Shown: one piece after another, positions 52,697-61,690 of the stretch
Layout of the letters: each line of letters begins with the position of its first letter
Position numbering within the stretch: the stretch's first letter is position 1
Assembly (NCBI GenBank): GCA_002305015.1
Contig: DBPW01000043.1
Location: 1-64,000 of the forward strand
Reading direction: 5' to 3'
Length of the DNA: 64,000 bases
From: Bacteroidales bacterium UBA1410
GTDB lineage: Bacteria; Bacteroidota; Bacteroidia; Bacteroidales; Dysgonomonadaceae
The notes under the pieces: generated by a model
Seen by the model: only the letters and a program-made list of their open reading frames with translations
Databases searched by the model: none
What the model was told of the DNA's origin: nothing
Translations under genes and position numbers: made by a program

Positions 52697-53395
52697 TCAC
52701 GCTTCGTTTTCCAATAACAGCTGTTTCAATTCTTTTACTCCCTCCGAAGCCCCTTTACGAATGTGATGGATATCGCGTCGCTGGGTCGCCACGTCTTTGG
52801 GATCGATAAGGTAGATCGGTACCCCATCGGGTACATAGTTCAACAAACCTGCAGCAGGATATACCACCATCGATGTGCCGATAATCACAAAAATATCGGC
52901 TTGCCGCGTTATTCTCACTGCTTCTTCAATCATGGGTACAGGTTCTCCAAACCACACCACATCCGGACGCAGTTGATAGCCTTTTTCGCATACATCACCC
53001 CATTTTATATCGGGATTATCTTCCGAAAGCCGGTAAACCAACGACGGATCGCCTGTTGATCGGGCATTCATCAGTTCGCCATGCAAATGGATTACATGAC
53101 TGCTTCCTGCCCGTTCGTGCAGGTTGTCGATGTTTTGCGTAATAATGCTCACATCGAAATATTTTTCGAGTTCTGCCAAACCTTGGTGTCCCTCGTTGGG
53201 TTTGGCTTTCAGCAATTCCCTTCGCCGGGCATTGTAGAAATTGAGCATCAGTTCCGGATTTCGGGCAAACGCTTCGGGAGTTGCCACTTCTTCTACCGGA
53301 TATTGTTCCCATAAACCGCCTGAATCGCGGAAAGTGGAGATACCGCTTTCGGCACTCATCCCCGCACCGGTCAGGACTACTAATTTCTTCTTCAT
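52697..53395 (-). CDS. Sirtuin-type NAD-dependent protein deacylase, zinc site lost
   Basis: A 232-residue SIR2 protein. It has GAGMSAESGISTFRDSGGLW for the NAD site, the QNIDNLHERAG and HLHGEL motifs with catalytic His, and the class III YNARR pair (Tyr/Arg) that favours succinyl or malonyl removal. In the zinc module the four expected cysteines are gone: only one Cys is seen (VCEKGYQLRPDVVWFGE). The start at 53395 (ATG) is chosen over a GTG at 53401. It lies convergent to rprY. A likely target class is acyl-CoA synthetases such as the one at 23959, but this is inference. Confidence 0.85.
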   Translation of the reverse strand: MKKKLVVLTGAGMSAESGISTFRDSGGLWEQYPVEEVATPEAFARNPELMLNFYNARRRELLKAKPNEGHQGLAELEKYFDVSIITQNIDNLHERAGSSHVIHLHGELMNARSTGDPSLVYRLSEDNPDIKWGDVCEKGYQLRPDVVWFGEPVPMIEEAVRITRQADIFVIIGTSMVVYPAAGLLNYVPDGVPIYLIDPKDVATQRRDIHHIRKGASEGVKELKQLLLENEA

Positions 53396-53557
53396 TATCA
53401 CTCAATCTGTTAAAAATACTTTAGAATACAACAAATATAGTTTTTTATTCGTGAAAAAGCGAATTATTTATATTAAAATCGTATTTTTGTCGTCAAAGAT
53501 TTCGAATCTTCATAATACATCGTGTAAATAAATTCATTAACACCAAAAAAGAAAACA

Positions 53558-54580
53558 ATGAAAAGAAAAAGTTTTTATGTGCTTGCTGCTTTTGCTGCAT
53601 GCAGTATGATGTTTGCTTCCTGTAATGGAAGTTCTACGCCAAAAGCATCGTTGAAAGATCCTGTCGATACACTTTCGTATGCTTATGGCGTCAGTTTAGC
53701 CGATCAAGGACTAATGCAATTTTTGGAACAAAGCGGAGTAATCGAAAGCACATCCAACATCGAGTATGAATATCAGATGAAGATTTCTGCTGCCAAAGAT
53801 TCGCTTGAGAGACAGAATCTTGAAAAAGAAATGAAAGCAAAAATCGATTCGTTGAATAAGGTAAATGCTCCTAAACTGAACGATTTTATCAAAGGATTGA
53901 AAGAAGCTCTTACAGCCGGAAAAGAAAAATCGGCATATATCCAGGGATTGAGTATCGGTCATCAAATTTCGCAGCAAATGTTGCCCGAATTCAATAAATT
54001 TGTTTTTGGCGATGATTCCACCAAGAAAATCAATACCAATTTATTGTTGGCAGGTTTGGCCGAAACACTCAAGAACGACAAGCTGGCCATCAGTAAGATG
54101 GATGCTAATATGTACATTCAGAAAGAAATTCAAGAAGCCCAAAATCGTCAAATGGCCAAGCAGGAAGAACAATTGAAAGAACAGTACAAAGATTCCATTG
54201 CAGCAGGAGAGAAATTTTTAGCCGAAAATGCCAAGAGAGAAGGCGTGATAACGCTTCCGAGCGGTTTGCAATACGAAATTATCAAACGCGGATCGGGTCC
54301 CATTCCTACCGATACCGATCGGGTACGTGTGCTTTATCAGGGAACGTTACTCAACGGAACCGTTTTTGACAGTAGCCTGAATCGTAACGAACCTGCCGTT
54401 TTTGGGGTAACCCAAGTTATTCCCGGATGGACCGAAGCGTTGAAAATGATGCCTGTCGGATCGAAGTGGAGAATTTATGTACCTTACAATCTTGCTTACG
54501 GTTCTCAAGATAAAGGAACTATCAAGCCGTTCTCTACCCTTGTTTTCGAAGTTGAATTGCTTGGAATAGAGAAAAAATAA
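53558..54580 (+). CDS. FKBP-type peptidyl-prolyl isomerase lipoprotein
   Basis: A 340-residue lipoprotein (lipobox MFASC, Cys about residue 22). An N-terminal helical dimerisation part of FKBP_N type runs to about residue 205 (SYAYGVSLADQG, LIGHQI-like and Lys/Glu-rich helices). The C-terminal FKBP domain (about 225-338) has GSGPIPTDTDRVRVLYQGTL, then VIPGWTEALKMM and the LAYGSQ motif. It resembles Mip/FkpA, a chaperone for outer-membrane and exported proteins. Followed by a terminator. Confidence 0.92.
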   Translation: MKRKSFYVLAAFAACSMMFASCNGSSTPKASLKDPVDTLSYAYGVSLADQGLMQFLEQSGVIESTSNIEYEYQMKISAAKDSLERQNLEKEMKAKIDSLNKVNAPKLNDFIKGLKEALTAGKEKSAYIQGLSIGHQISQQMLPEFNKFVFGDDSTKKINTNLLLAGLAETLKNDKLAISKMDANMYIQKEIQEAQNRQMAKQEEQLKEQYKDSIAAGEKFLAENAKREGVITLPSGLQYEIIKRGSGPIPTDTDRVRVLYQGTLLNGTVFDSSLNRNEPAVFGVTQVIPGWTEALKMMPVGSKWRIYVPYNLAYGSQDKGTIKPFSTLVFEVELLGIEKK

Positions 54581-54610
54581 GATAATCGGTTAGTTTTTAA
54601 TTTGATTCAC

Positions 54611-54648
54611 AAAAAGGGAATTTGCTTTCGGGTAAGTTCCTTTTTTTT
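54611..54648 (+). terminator. Terminator after the FKBP gene
   Basis: AAAAAGGGAA pairs with TTCCTTTTTT around an AT-rich loop, followed by more T. Confidence 0.7.
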
Positions 54649-54830
54649 GTTTATTTTGTCTTTTTGTTGATCTTTCCCGATAATATAAATTTTAAATATA
54701 AGATAGAGTATATCTATATTGTTCTTTATTCGTCTCTTTTTTAGACGTTTTTCTATTGCTGATTTGCCTTATTCTACCTTTTGACATTCTATCCCGCCAT
54801 TTTTGTTTCATTATGCAAAAATAATTGCTT

Positions 54831-54838
54831 TATCTTTG
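54831..54838 (+). promoter_or_regulatory. Distal -7 promoter element upstream of susC
   Basis: TATCTTTG, about 380 bp before the SusC start. A second element lies closer at 55013. The 637-bp gap 54581-55217 holds no convincing gene. Confidence 0.35.
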
Positions 54839-55012
54839 TCATTATTTTAGGTATCAAAAGGCTTTTATTGTTTTTGACAAGGAAGGGAAAAAGAAAGAAG
54901 CGAAAAGGTACACGATAAATGAAACTATAAATAAATAGCCCCATATACTTATAAAATAACAGGAAATTTGAAAAAAAACTTATCAAAATAGTTTTTATTT
55001 AAAAAATTCGTA

Positions 55013-55020
55013 TATATTTG
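55013..55020 (+). promoter_or_regulatory. -7 promoter element of the SusC/SusD operon
   Basis: TATATTTG, with a start expected near 55027. It gives a ~190-nt leader that contains two inverted repeats. Confidence 0.55.
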
Positions 55021-55167
55021 CCCGATATAATTGAATGTGTAATTGTGTTAATCGGGATTATGAATAAAAAACCGAAAACGAAAATGATGTTGCTACTTCG
55101 ATTATATCGCTAATTTGTTTTTATCATCTTTCGCACAACATACACTTTTGGTATAAAAAGTAGCAAC
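55021..55167 (+). promoter_or_regulatory. Structured 5' leader of the SusC gene
   Basis: CCCGAT (55021-55026) pairs with ATCGGG (55051-55056), and GTTGCTACTT (55089-55098) pairs perfectly with AAGTAGCAAC (55158-55167) across 59 nt. A 17-codon frame (MNKKPKTKMMLLLRLYR, 55060-55113) starts just after the first hairpin and runs into the left arm of the second. This looks like a leader that could attenuate or be targeted by an antisense RNA. Confidence 0.4.
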
Positions 55168-55217
55168 TTCAGTAGAGTCATATTTATAATTTTTTTATAA
55201 TTTAAAAGTAGAGTTTT

Positions 55218-58200
55218 ATGAAAAGAAAACTGATGATGTTTTTGACCCTATTTTTGTTGGGAATAGGGTGGGTTTCTGCCCAAGTCCGTTCTATAAGCGG
55301 AAAAGTCATATCCGCTGAAGATGGATTGCCAGTAATTGGTGCGACGGTAATAGTTAAAGGAACCTCAATTGGTACCGTTACCGATATCGATGGCAATTTT
55401 ACACTAAATTTGCCACCAGATGCAAATACGCTTGTTATTTCGTATGTGGGAATGGAAACTGTAGAAGTTGCTGCAAAAAATGGAATGAAAGTTGAGTTAT
55501 CCGGCAGTGTATCTCAGTTGGATGAAGTGATTGTTACTGCTTTTGGAACAACAACCAAAAAATCATTTACAGGATCAGCTTCCGTTATTAAAGAAGACGA
55601 TATTATTAAACGTCAAACTTCCAATGTTACTAATGCTTTAGTTGGACAGGTTGCCGGAATTCAAGGTTTGTCTTCAAACGGACAGCCGGGAACCGGATCC
55701 TCTATTCGTATTCGAGGAATCGGATCAATTAATGCCAGCAATGCTCCTCTTTATATTGTTGACGGTATTCCTTATGATTCGGATATTTCAGCTCTTAATA
55801 ATGCTGATATTGAATCGATAACGATTTTAAAAGATGCAGCCTCTAATGCCTTGTACGGAGCAAGGGGTGCAAATGGAGTTATTATTATTACAACAAAACG
55901 TGGTAAATCAAGAGAAGCCCTTGTTACTGTAGATGCAAAATGGGGAAATAATTCACGTGCAGTACCTTCGTATGATGTAATGACTGATCCTGCAATGTAT
56001 TATGAAACATTTTATCGGGCATTATATAATAGCAAAATTGCGTCAGGTGTAACTGCTGCCCATGAGTATGCCAACAAAAATCTTCTAGATGTTTCTCAGG
56101 GAGGATTAGGTTATATGGTTTATACAGTGCCAAAAAATGAACGGCTCATTGGTACTAATTTCAAATTAAATCCTAATGCTGCTTTAGGGTATTCAGATGG
56201 AAAGTTCACCTATTTACCTGATAACTGGTATAACGAATTATTCAAAGCCGATAATTTCCGTCAAGAATATAATGTAAACGTAAGTGGAGCACTTGATAAA
56301 TTATCTTATTATGCTTCCATTGGAAAGCTTGATGATACAGGAATTATCGAAAATTCGAATTTTTCAAGATTTTCAACAAGAGCAAATGTTGATTATCAAA
56401 TCAAGAATTGGTTAAAAATTGGTTCAAATTTTTCATTTGTTCAAACTAAAAGTAAATACCCGAGTGAGCAAACAACTACTAATTCCTCGGGAAATTTATT
56501 CTTTTTGAGTTCAAATATAGCACCAATCTATCCATTGTATATTAGAGATGCAAATGGGAACATCATGCATGATAATAATGGCTTTATTATTTATGATTAT
56601 GGTGATGGGAAGGTAGTGCCAAGTAAACGCCCTTTTATGAGTCAATCTAACCCGGCTTCAGCAATTGCTTTAAATAAAGAATTTTATTTAACGGATTATT
56701 TTATTGGGAAGTGGTATGCCATAGCTAATTTGTATGAAGGTCTAAAATTCACGATTAATTATGGATTAACCAATTCGAATCAGAAATATCAATATACTTT
56801 AAATCCGTTTTATGGCCAATTTGCTGCGATGGGAGGTGCAGCCGGCGTTTCTCAATCTCGTTTTACGAGTACTAATCAGCAATATTTGTTGACTTATCAA
56901 AATCGATTCGATTTGAATAATATCGATTTACTTTTGGGTTATGAATCATATGAATTAAAAGATAGTTATTTGTCAGGTTACAAACAAAAACTTTTTCAGC
57001 CTTTTGTTCCCGAAATAGGTAATGCAATTCTTCAACCCAGTACTTCATCCTACACGGATACTTATGCTACTATGGGTGTTCTCTTTCAAGCAAAATATGA
57101 TTATGAGTCAAAATATTTTGGTTCAGCATCTTATCGTAGAGATGCATCTTCTTGTTTTGCTCCCGGAAATCGTTGGGGTAATTTTTGGTCAGTTGGTGCA
57201 GCATGGGATATAAACAGAGAAGATTTTATGTCTGCAGATTTTATTGATTTGTTGAAATTAAAGGCAAGCTATGGTGCACAGGGTAACGATAAACTATATT
57301 ATCCTAATACTAGCGATATTAATTATTATCCTTATGTTGATCAATATGACGTAACCGAAACTAATGGAGAATTTGCAACAGCCAGAAGTTACAAAGGGAA
57401 TAAAGATATCACATGGGAAACTTCTTATAATTTCAATATGGGAGTAGATTTTTCGATGTTTAATCAACGTTTTAACGGGACAATCGAAGCTTTTTCACGT
57501 CGAACAAAAGATATGTTGTATTATAAACCTATGCCGGGATCTGCAGGATATACTGAATCACCCATGAATATCGGATCAGTAAAGAATTCTGGGTTTGAAG
57601 CTGATTTACATATGGATGTGATTAAATCGCGTTCATTGATTTGGAATGTTTATGCGAATGCAACTTTCTTAAAAAATCGGATTATTTCTTTGGATGAATC
57701 TTTAAAAGGACAATGGATAGATGGTAATTATATATACAAAGAAGGATCCTCTATGTATAATTTTTATATCCGAAAATATGCCGGAGTCGATCCGGTAACA
57801 GGGGCTTCTTTGTGGTATAAAGACGTTAAAGATGAAAATGGTAATGTTACAGGTCAAGAAAAAGTTACTAACTGGTCTACGGCAACACAATATGAATTAG
57901 GGGATATTCTTCCTGATGTTTATGGAGGATTTGGAACTTCTTTAAATTATTCGGGATTTGATTTTTCACTTGCTTTTGCTTATCAACTAGGTGGTAAAAT
58001 TTACGACAATACCTATGCCAACGTAATGCATTCAGGATACAGTTCGGATGCCGGTAGAAATTGGCATAAAGATATTTTGAAAGCATGGACTCCTGAGAAT
58101 CCAAATACTGATGTACCTCGGGTAAATTCCAATGATCAATATACAAATTATATGTCAGATAGATTTGTTATTAATTCAAATTTTTTGAGTTTACAGAATA

Positions 58201-58400
58201 TTACTTTAGGGTATACTTTCCCGAGTAAATTTCTGAATCATTACAATATAAACAAGCTTCGAATTTATTGTGTAGCCGACAATGTGGCTCTTTTATCTGC
58301 GCGTAAAGGATTGGATCCTCGTCAGAGCTTTACAGCCTCGAATGCAGAATTATATACCCCGATCAGATCTATTTCCGGTGGAATAAATATAACCTTTTGA
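55218..58400 (+). CDS. SusC/RagA-family TonB-dependent outer membrane transporter
   Basis: A 1060-residue TonB-dependent porin. It has a signal peptide (to about residue 22), a CarboxypepD_reg-like domain (23-108, GKVISAEDGLPVIGATV), the TonB box region (LDEVIVTAFG), a plug domain (to about 240) and a long 22-strand barrel ending SGGINITF. It imports an oligomeric nutrient (glycan or peptide) with the SusD lipoprotein. No N-terminal STN domain is present, so signalling through an anti-sigma factor is not indicated. The gene is clearly more AT-rich than those around it. Confidence 0.95.
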   Translation: MKRKLMMFLTLFLLGIGWVSAQVRSISGKVISAEDGLPVIGATVIVKGTSIGTVTDIDGNFTLNLPPDANTLVISYVGMETVEVAAKNGMKVELSGSVSQLDEVIVTAFGTTTKKSFTGSASVIKEDDIIKRQTSNVTNALVGQVAGIQGLSSNGQPGTGSSIRIRGIGSINASNAPLYIVDGIPYDSDISALNNADIESITILKDAASNALYGARGANGVIIITTKRGKSREALVTVDAKWGNNSRAVPSYDVMTDPAMYYETFYRALYNSKIASGVTAAHEYANKNLLDVSQGGLGYMVYTVPKNERLIGTNFKLNPNAALGYSDGKFTYLPDNWYNELFKADNFRQEYNVNVSGALDKLSYYASIGKLDDTGIIENSNFSRFSTRANVDYQIKNWLKIGSNFSFVQTKSKYPSEQTTTNSSGNLFFLSSNIAPIYPLYIRDANGNIMHDNNGFIIYDYGDGKVVPSKRPFMSQSNPASAIALNKEFYLTDYFIGKWYAIANLYEGLKFTINYGLTNSNQKYQYTLNPFYGQFAAMGGAAGVSQSRFTSTNQQYLLTYQNRFDLNNIDLLLGYESYELKDSYLSGYKQKLFQPFVPEIGNAILQPSTSSYTDTYATMGVLFQAKYDYESKYFGSASYRRDASSCFAPGNRWGNFWSVGAAWDINREDFMSADFIDLLKLKASYGAQGNDKLYYPNTSDINYYPYVDQYDVTETNGEFATARSYKGNKDITWETSYNFNMGVDFSMFNQRFNGTIEAFSRRTKDMLYYKPMPGSAGYTESPMNIGSVKNSGFEADLHMDVIKSRSLIWNVYANATFLKNRIISLDESLKGQWIDGNYIYKEGSSMYNFYIRKYAGVDPVTGASLWYKDVKDENGNVTGQEKVTNWSTATQYELGDILPDVYGGFGTSLNYSGFDFSLAFAYQLGGKIYDNTYANVMHSGYSSDAGRNWHKDILKAWTPENPNTDVPRVNSNDQYTNYMSDRFVINSNFLSLQNITLGYTFPSKFLNHYNINKLRIYCVADNVALLSARKGLDPRQSFTASNAELYTPIRSISGGINITF

Positions 58401-58429
58401 TGAATAATTAGATATTAAAAAGTAGTGAT

Positions 58430-60031
58430 ATGAAAATGATTAATAAAATTATAATTTTTCTTTTAGGTGCAGCAGTTTTGATCAGCTGTGAAGATATCCT
58501 TGAGACGGCACCCGAAGGAGGAACATTGACTCAAGAACAGAAAAAAGACGCATTTGAAGCCAATCCGGCTTTATTGGCTTCGGATGTTGCTGCTATGTAT
58601 GCTAACATGATTGCTTTTGGGGCAATTTTAGGAGAAGATTATCATAATGACTTTGGATATGCTGCTGCTTGCTTAATGATGGAGTCTAATGGAGCTGACA
58701 TGACTTGTGCTAATGTTGGCTATAATTGGTTTGCTCCAAATGCTAGCTATGCCGATAGGGTTTATACCAATACAAGGACTTTGTTTATGTGGAATCTTTT
58801 TTACAAACAAATTGCATCCGCTAATTTGGTAATTTCTTCAGTAGATTCTGCAACAACCGAACCAACTTTGAAAGCGTTCAGAGGACAAGCTTTAGCTGTG
58901 CGTGCATTCGATTATCTGAACTTAGCACAAACTCATCAGTTTACCTACATTGGTCACGAAGATAAGCCTTGTGTTCCGATTGTTACAGAAAAAACTACAG
59001 CAGAACAATTGGTAAATAATCCTCGAGCTTCTGTGAAAGCTGTTTACCAATTAATTAAAAATGATTTGGATGAAGCTATAGCCTTTTTGAAAGATTATCG
59101 TAGACCAGATAAAGGTTACATTGATCAAGCTGTCGCTTATGGACTAAGGGCGCGCACAAACCTCATAATGGGTGAATATGAGCAAGCTGCTGTCGATGCG
59201 AAAATGGCTTTGGATTTATCGGGAGCAACACCCTACACGCTTTCTCAAGTTTCTGTACCTGCTTTTTGGAATGCAGAAGATAATACGGTGATTTGGGCTA
59301 ATATAATCACAGAGAATAATGATATTGTTACAAGTGGTATTATAAATATGCCTTCGCATTTGTGCTCTTTCTATACGGATGGATATGTAGGTGTGGGAGC
59401 TTGGAAAAAAATTAATAAGCCGCTGTACAATTCAATTTCAAATACTGATGTTCGTAAGGGATGGTGGCTGAATGAAAACTTAGAATCTCCACTTGTTGCT
59501 GATGCTTCATATGAAAAATGGTTTGAAATTGCGACATCGGATGGAGATTTCGGTCCTTATACTAATGTTAAATTTGCAGCTGATAAAAATGATTTAAATA
59601 CGTTGATTCCTGCTCAAGATTGGTTTTTAATGCGTGCAGAAGAAATGATATTTATTCAAGCTGAAGGTTTGGCAATGAGCGGGAAAACCGGTGAAGCTAA
59701 AAGTTTACTCGAAAATTTTATCAAGACAAACAGAGATTCGAATTACAAATGCAATGCTTCCACTCCTGAAGCACTTAGGGATGAAATATGGTTTCAGAGG
59801 AGGATTGAATTATGGGGCGAAGGGTTTTATTATTTCGATATCATGAGGCTGAAGAAACCGGTTATCAGAGTTGATAATGGAGTGACTTCATTTCCAGATG
59901 CTTGGCAATTTAATATTCCCGCAGAAGATCCCATTCTATTATGGCTTGTTCCAAAGAGTGAAATAGAAGCAAATGATGGGATATCGGAAGAAGATAATAA
60001 TCTCAAGGTTAATCCTCCGATTGTTCAATAG
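58430..60031 (+). CDS. SusD/RagB-family surface nutrient-binding lipoprotein
   Basis: A 533-residue SusD-type lipoprotein (lipobox VLISC, Cys about residue 20). The TPR-like helices are visible in FRGQALAVRAFDYLNLAQTHQF and YGLRARTNLIMGEYEQAAVDAKMAL; the C-terminal part has the typical WFLMRAEEMIFIQAEGL and EIWFQRRIELWGEGFYYFDIMRLKKP. It caps the SusC barrel. The ligand cannot be inferred since no degradative enzymes lie nearby. Confidence 0.94.
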   Translation: MKMINKIIIFLLGAAVLISCEDILETAPEGGTLTQEQKKDAFEANPALLASDVAAMYANMIAFGAILGEDYHNDFGYAAACLMMESNGADMTCANVGYNWFAPNASYADRVYTNTRTLFMWNLFYKQIASANLVISSVDSATTEPTLKAFRGQALAVRAFDYLNLAQTHQFTYIGHEDKPCVPIVTEKTTAEQLVNNPRASVKAVYQLIKNDLDEAIAFLKDYRRPDKGYIDQAVAYGLRARTNLIMGEYEQAAVDAKMALDLSGATPYTLSQVSVPAFWNAEDNTVIWANIITENNDIVTSGIINMPSHLCSFYTDGYVGVGAWKKINKPLYNSISNTDVRKGWWLNENLESPLVADASYEKWFEIATSDGDFGPYTNVKFAADKNDLNTLIPAQDWFLMRAEEMIFIQAEGLAMSGKTGEAKSLLENFIKTNRDSNYKCNASTPEALRDEIWFQRRIELWGEGFYYFDIMRLKKPVIRVDNGVTSFPDAWQFNIPAEDPILLWLVPKSEIEANDGISEEDNNLKVNPPIVQ

Positions 60032-60073
60032 TAGATTGACGTATTTTTAGTATGAATCATAAAATTGGATGAT

Positions 60074-61051
60074 ATGAAAATTGATAAGATATTTTTTTGT
60101 GTACTAAGTGTCGCATTATTGTCTTTATGGTCTTGCGAAGACAGTATAGAAAGGGAGCCTTCTCCAATTGTTTCGCCAAATTGTCAAAATGTGTTTTTCC
60201 CTAATTCAAATGTTACCGACATTGAATTGGAGCCGACAGAGCCAACTCAGGTAAAAGTAGTGATATCAAGGGAAAATTCGAAAACAAATGCGACTGTTCC
60301 TATTAAAGTCTTTAGCTCTGATGATGTTTTCAGAATTCCTGAAACTGTTACTTTTGAAGCCGGGCAAGAGGAAACTAGTTTTATGGTGAATTTTCCTGAT
60401 GCAAAAGAAGGAATAAAATATAGTTTCGAAATTGGAGTTTCAGGTGATGAATATTATAATCCGTACATTACCAATAGAACTTCCATAAAAATTTCTGTTA
60501 TTCGTATTAAATGGGAAAACAAAGGAAAAGGAGTCATGATTGAAGGAATTATTTCCACTTTTTTTAAAGTGGATTTATATCCTTTTTACGTTGATATTCA
60601 AAAGGCAACATTACCAGGTGGGGCAAGTCGTTTTCGTTTGGTCAATCCATTTAAGCCAATGGAATTGGAAGATTTTGATGAATATGGAATAGCCGATGGT
60701 TATCCATATAATGCTCCTGGAGACATGTTGGATGGAGATTTTTATTTGGTTATTAATGTCGATGGCAAGAATAACGCATCTGTTTTACCTCAAAAAATGG
60801 GATTCGATTGGGGATACGGTTATTTTATGACAGGTTCTGCCTACGGTAATATTTCTGATGATATAAATCAATATCCATTAGGGAAATATGATGAAGAAAA
60901 TGAGGTGATTATTTTTCCTGAAAATTCGTTGTTTATAAGTATGTCAAATTACAATAGCGGGGAAAAATATCCGTGTGAAACCCCTTCTTACATTTATTTA
61001 AGTCTTGATGCTTATTTAAATGCACAACAAGGTGATAGTGAAACGGAATAG
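60074..61051 (+). CDS. Surface lipoprotein third partner of SusC/SusD
   Basis: A 325-residue lipoprotein (lipobox SLWSC, Cys about residue 21). After a short linker comes a beta-sandwich of about 110 residues (VKVVISRENSKTNATVPIKV, then TFEAGQEETSFMVNF), similar to immunoglobulin-like or DUF1735/Calx-beta modules seen in surface glycan-binding proteins. The C-terminal half (about 150-325) is aromatic-rich and unlike any family I recognise. The ATG at 60074 is chosen, since the longer frame starts with TTG. It is 42 bp after susD and the operon ends after it. Confidence 0.75.
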   Translation: MKIDKIFFCVLSVALLSLWSCEDSIEREPSPIVSPNCQNVFFPNSNVTDIELEPTEPTQVKVVISRENSKTNATVPIKVFSSDDVFRIPETVTFEAGQEETSFMVNFPDAKEGIKYSFEIGVSGDEYYNPYITNRTSIKISVIRIKWENKGKGVMIEGIISTFFKVDLYPFYVDIQKATLPGGASRFRLVNPFKPMELEDFDEYGIADGYPYNAPGDMLDGDFYLVINVDGKNNASVLPQKMGFDWGYGYFMTGSAYGNISDDINQYPLGKYDEENEVIIFPENSLFISMSNYNSGEKYPCETPSYIYLSLDAYLNAQQGDSETE

Positions 61052-61077
61052 AAATCTTTATTCTTTATAAGTTTTCT

Positions 61078-61114
61078 GAAAGAGGTTTTCTAACGATAGC
61101 CTCTTTCTTTTTTT
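61078..61114 (+). terminator. First terminator after the SusCD operon
   Basis: GAAAGAGG pairs with CCTCTTTC around a 14-nt loop, followed by seven T. Confidence 0.8.
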
Positions 61115-61159
61115 GTTTAATTATTTACTGATAACTCGTTGAGGAATTGTCGGAATACT

Positions 61160-61190
61160 AAAAAAAGCATCCTTTTGGGGTGCTTTTTTT
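61160..61190 (+). terminator. Second, tandem terminator after the SusCD operon
   Basis: AAAAAAGCATCC pairs with GGGGTGCTTTTTT around TTTT; the U-tract is in the stem and after it. The remainder of the gap to 61351 contains a promoter only. Confidence 0.85.
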
Positions 61191-61258
61191 ATGAACATAT
61201 TTTTTGAATTATTGTTTAAATTGATGAGGAATAAAGCATCACGAATGAATTTTTTTCT

Positions 61259-61266
61259 TACATTTG
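61259..61266 (+). promoter_or_regulatory. -7 promoter element of the acidic protein gene
   Basis: TACATTTG, 85 bp before the ATG at 61352. Confidence 0.5.
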
Positions 61267-61351
61267 GAATGATTTTATGGCCGGATAGTGAATTGGCTTA
61301 GAATATTATTTACAACAAACTGCTTGTTAAACTAAAAAAATTTCATGGATT

Positions 61352-61678
61352 ATGAGCGAAGAAGACAAGGTATTGGAATACGATGAACAAGATTCCGTAA
61401 GATTTATACAAGAGCATTTGCCCGACGAAATGCGGGGCGAGTTTACCGACGATGAGATAAACTATATTGTGGATCTTGTCTACGAGTATTACGAAGAAAA
61501 AGGCTTTTTGGATGAAGAGGAAGAAGATGCGGAAGTGATCATTGATGAAGAAGAATTGTTGGCATACGTCATCAAAAATGCACAAAAAGATGCGATAAGG
61601 GATTTCACCGAAGATGAAATTGAAGCCATCGTGGCGGGAGAATTGGCTTATTGCGATTCATTGAATCTTTTCTATTAA
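61352..61678 (+). CDS. Small, highly acidic conserved-looking protein
   Basis: A 108-residue protein with about one third Asp and Glu and no signal peptide or membrane segment. Two similar halves can be read: FTDDEINYIVDLVYEYYEE (33-51) and FTEDEIEAIVAGELAYCDS (85-103), each an amphipathic helix after FT-x-DEI. The repeat suggests an internal duplication and a helical fold. I do not recognise a family and infer no function. The OmpA-like gene follows 12 bp later, so they may be co-transcribed. Confidence 0.75.
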   Translation: MSEEDKVLEYDEQDSVRFIQEHLPDEMRGEFTDDEINYIVDLVYEYYEEKGFLDEEEEDAEVIIDEEELLAYVIKNAQKDAIRDFTEDEIEAIVAGELAYCDSLNLFY

Positions 61679-61690
61679 AAAACAAAAGTT

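Noticed and set aside
54789..54986. 65-codon frame on the minus strand in the gap before susC
   Set aside because: Phe/Leu/Lys-rich translation of AT-rich DNA with no promoter or context; treated as chance.
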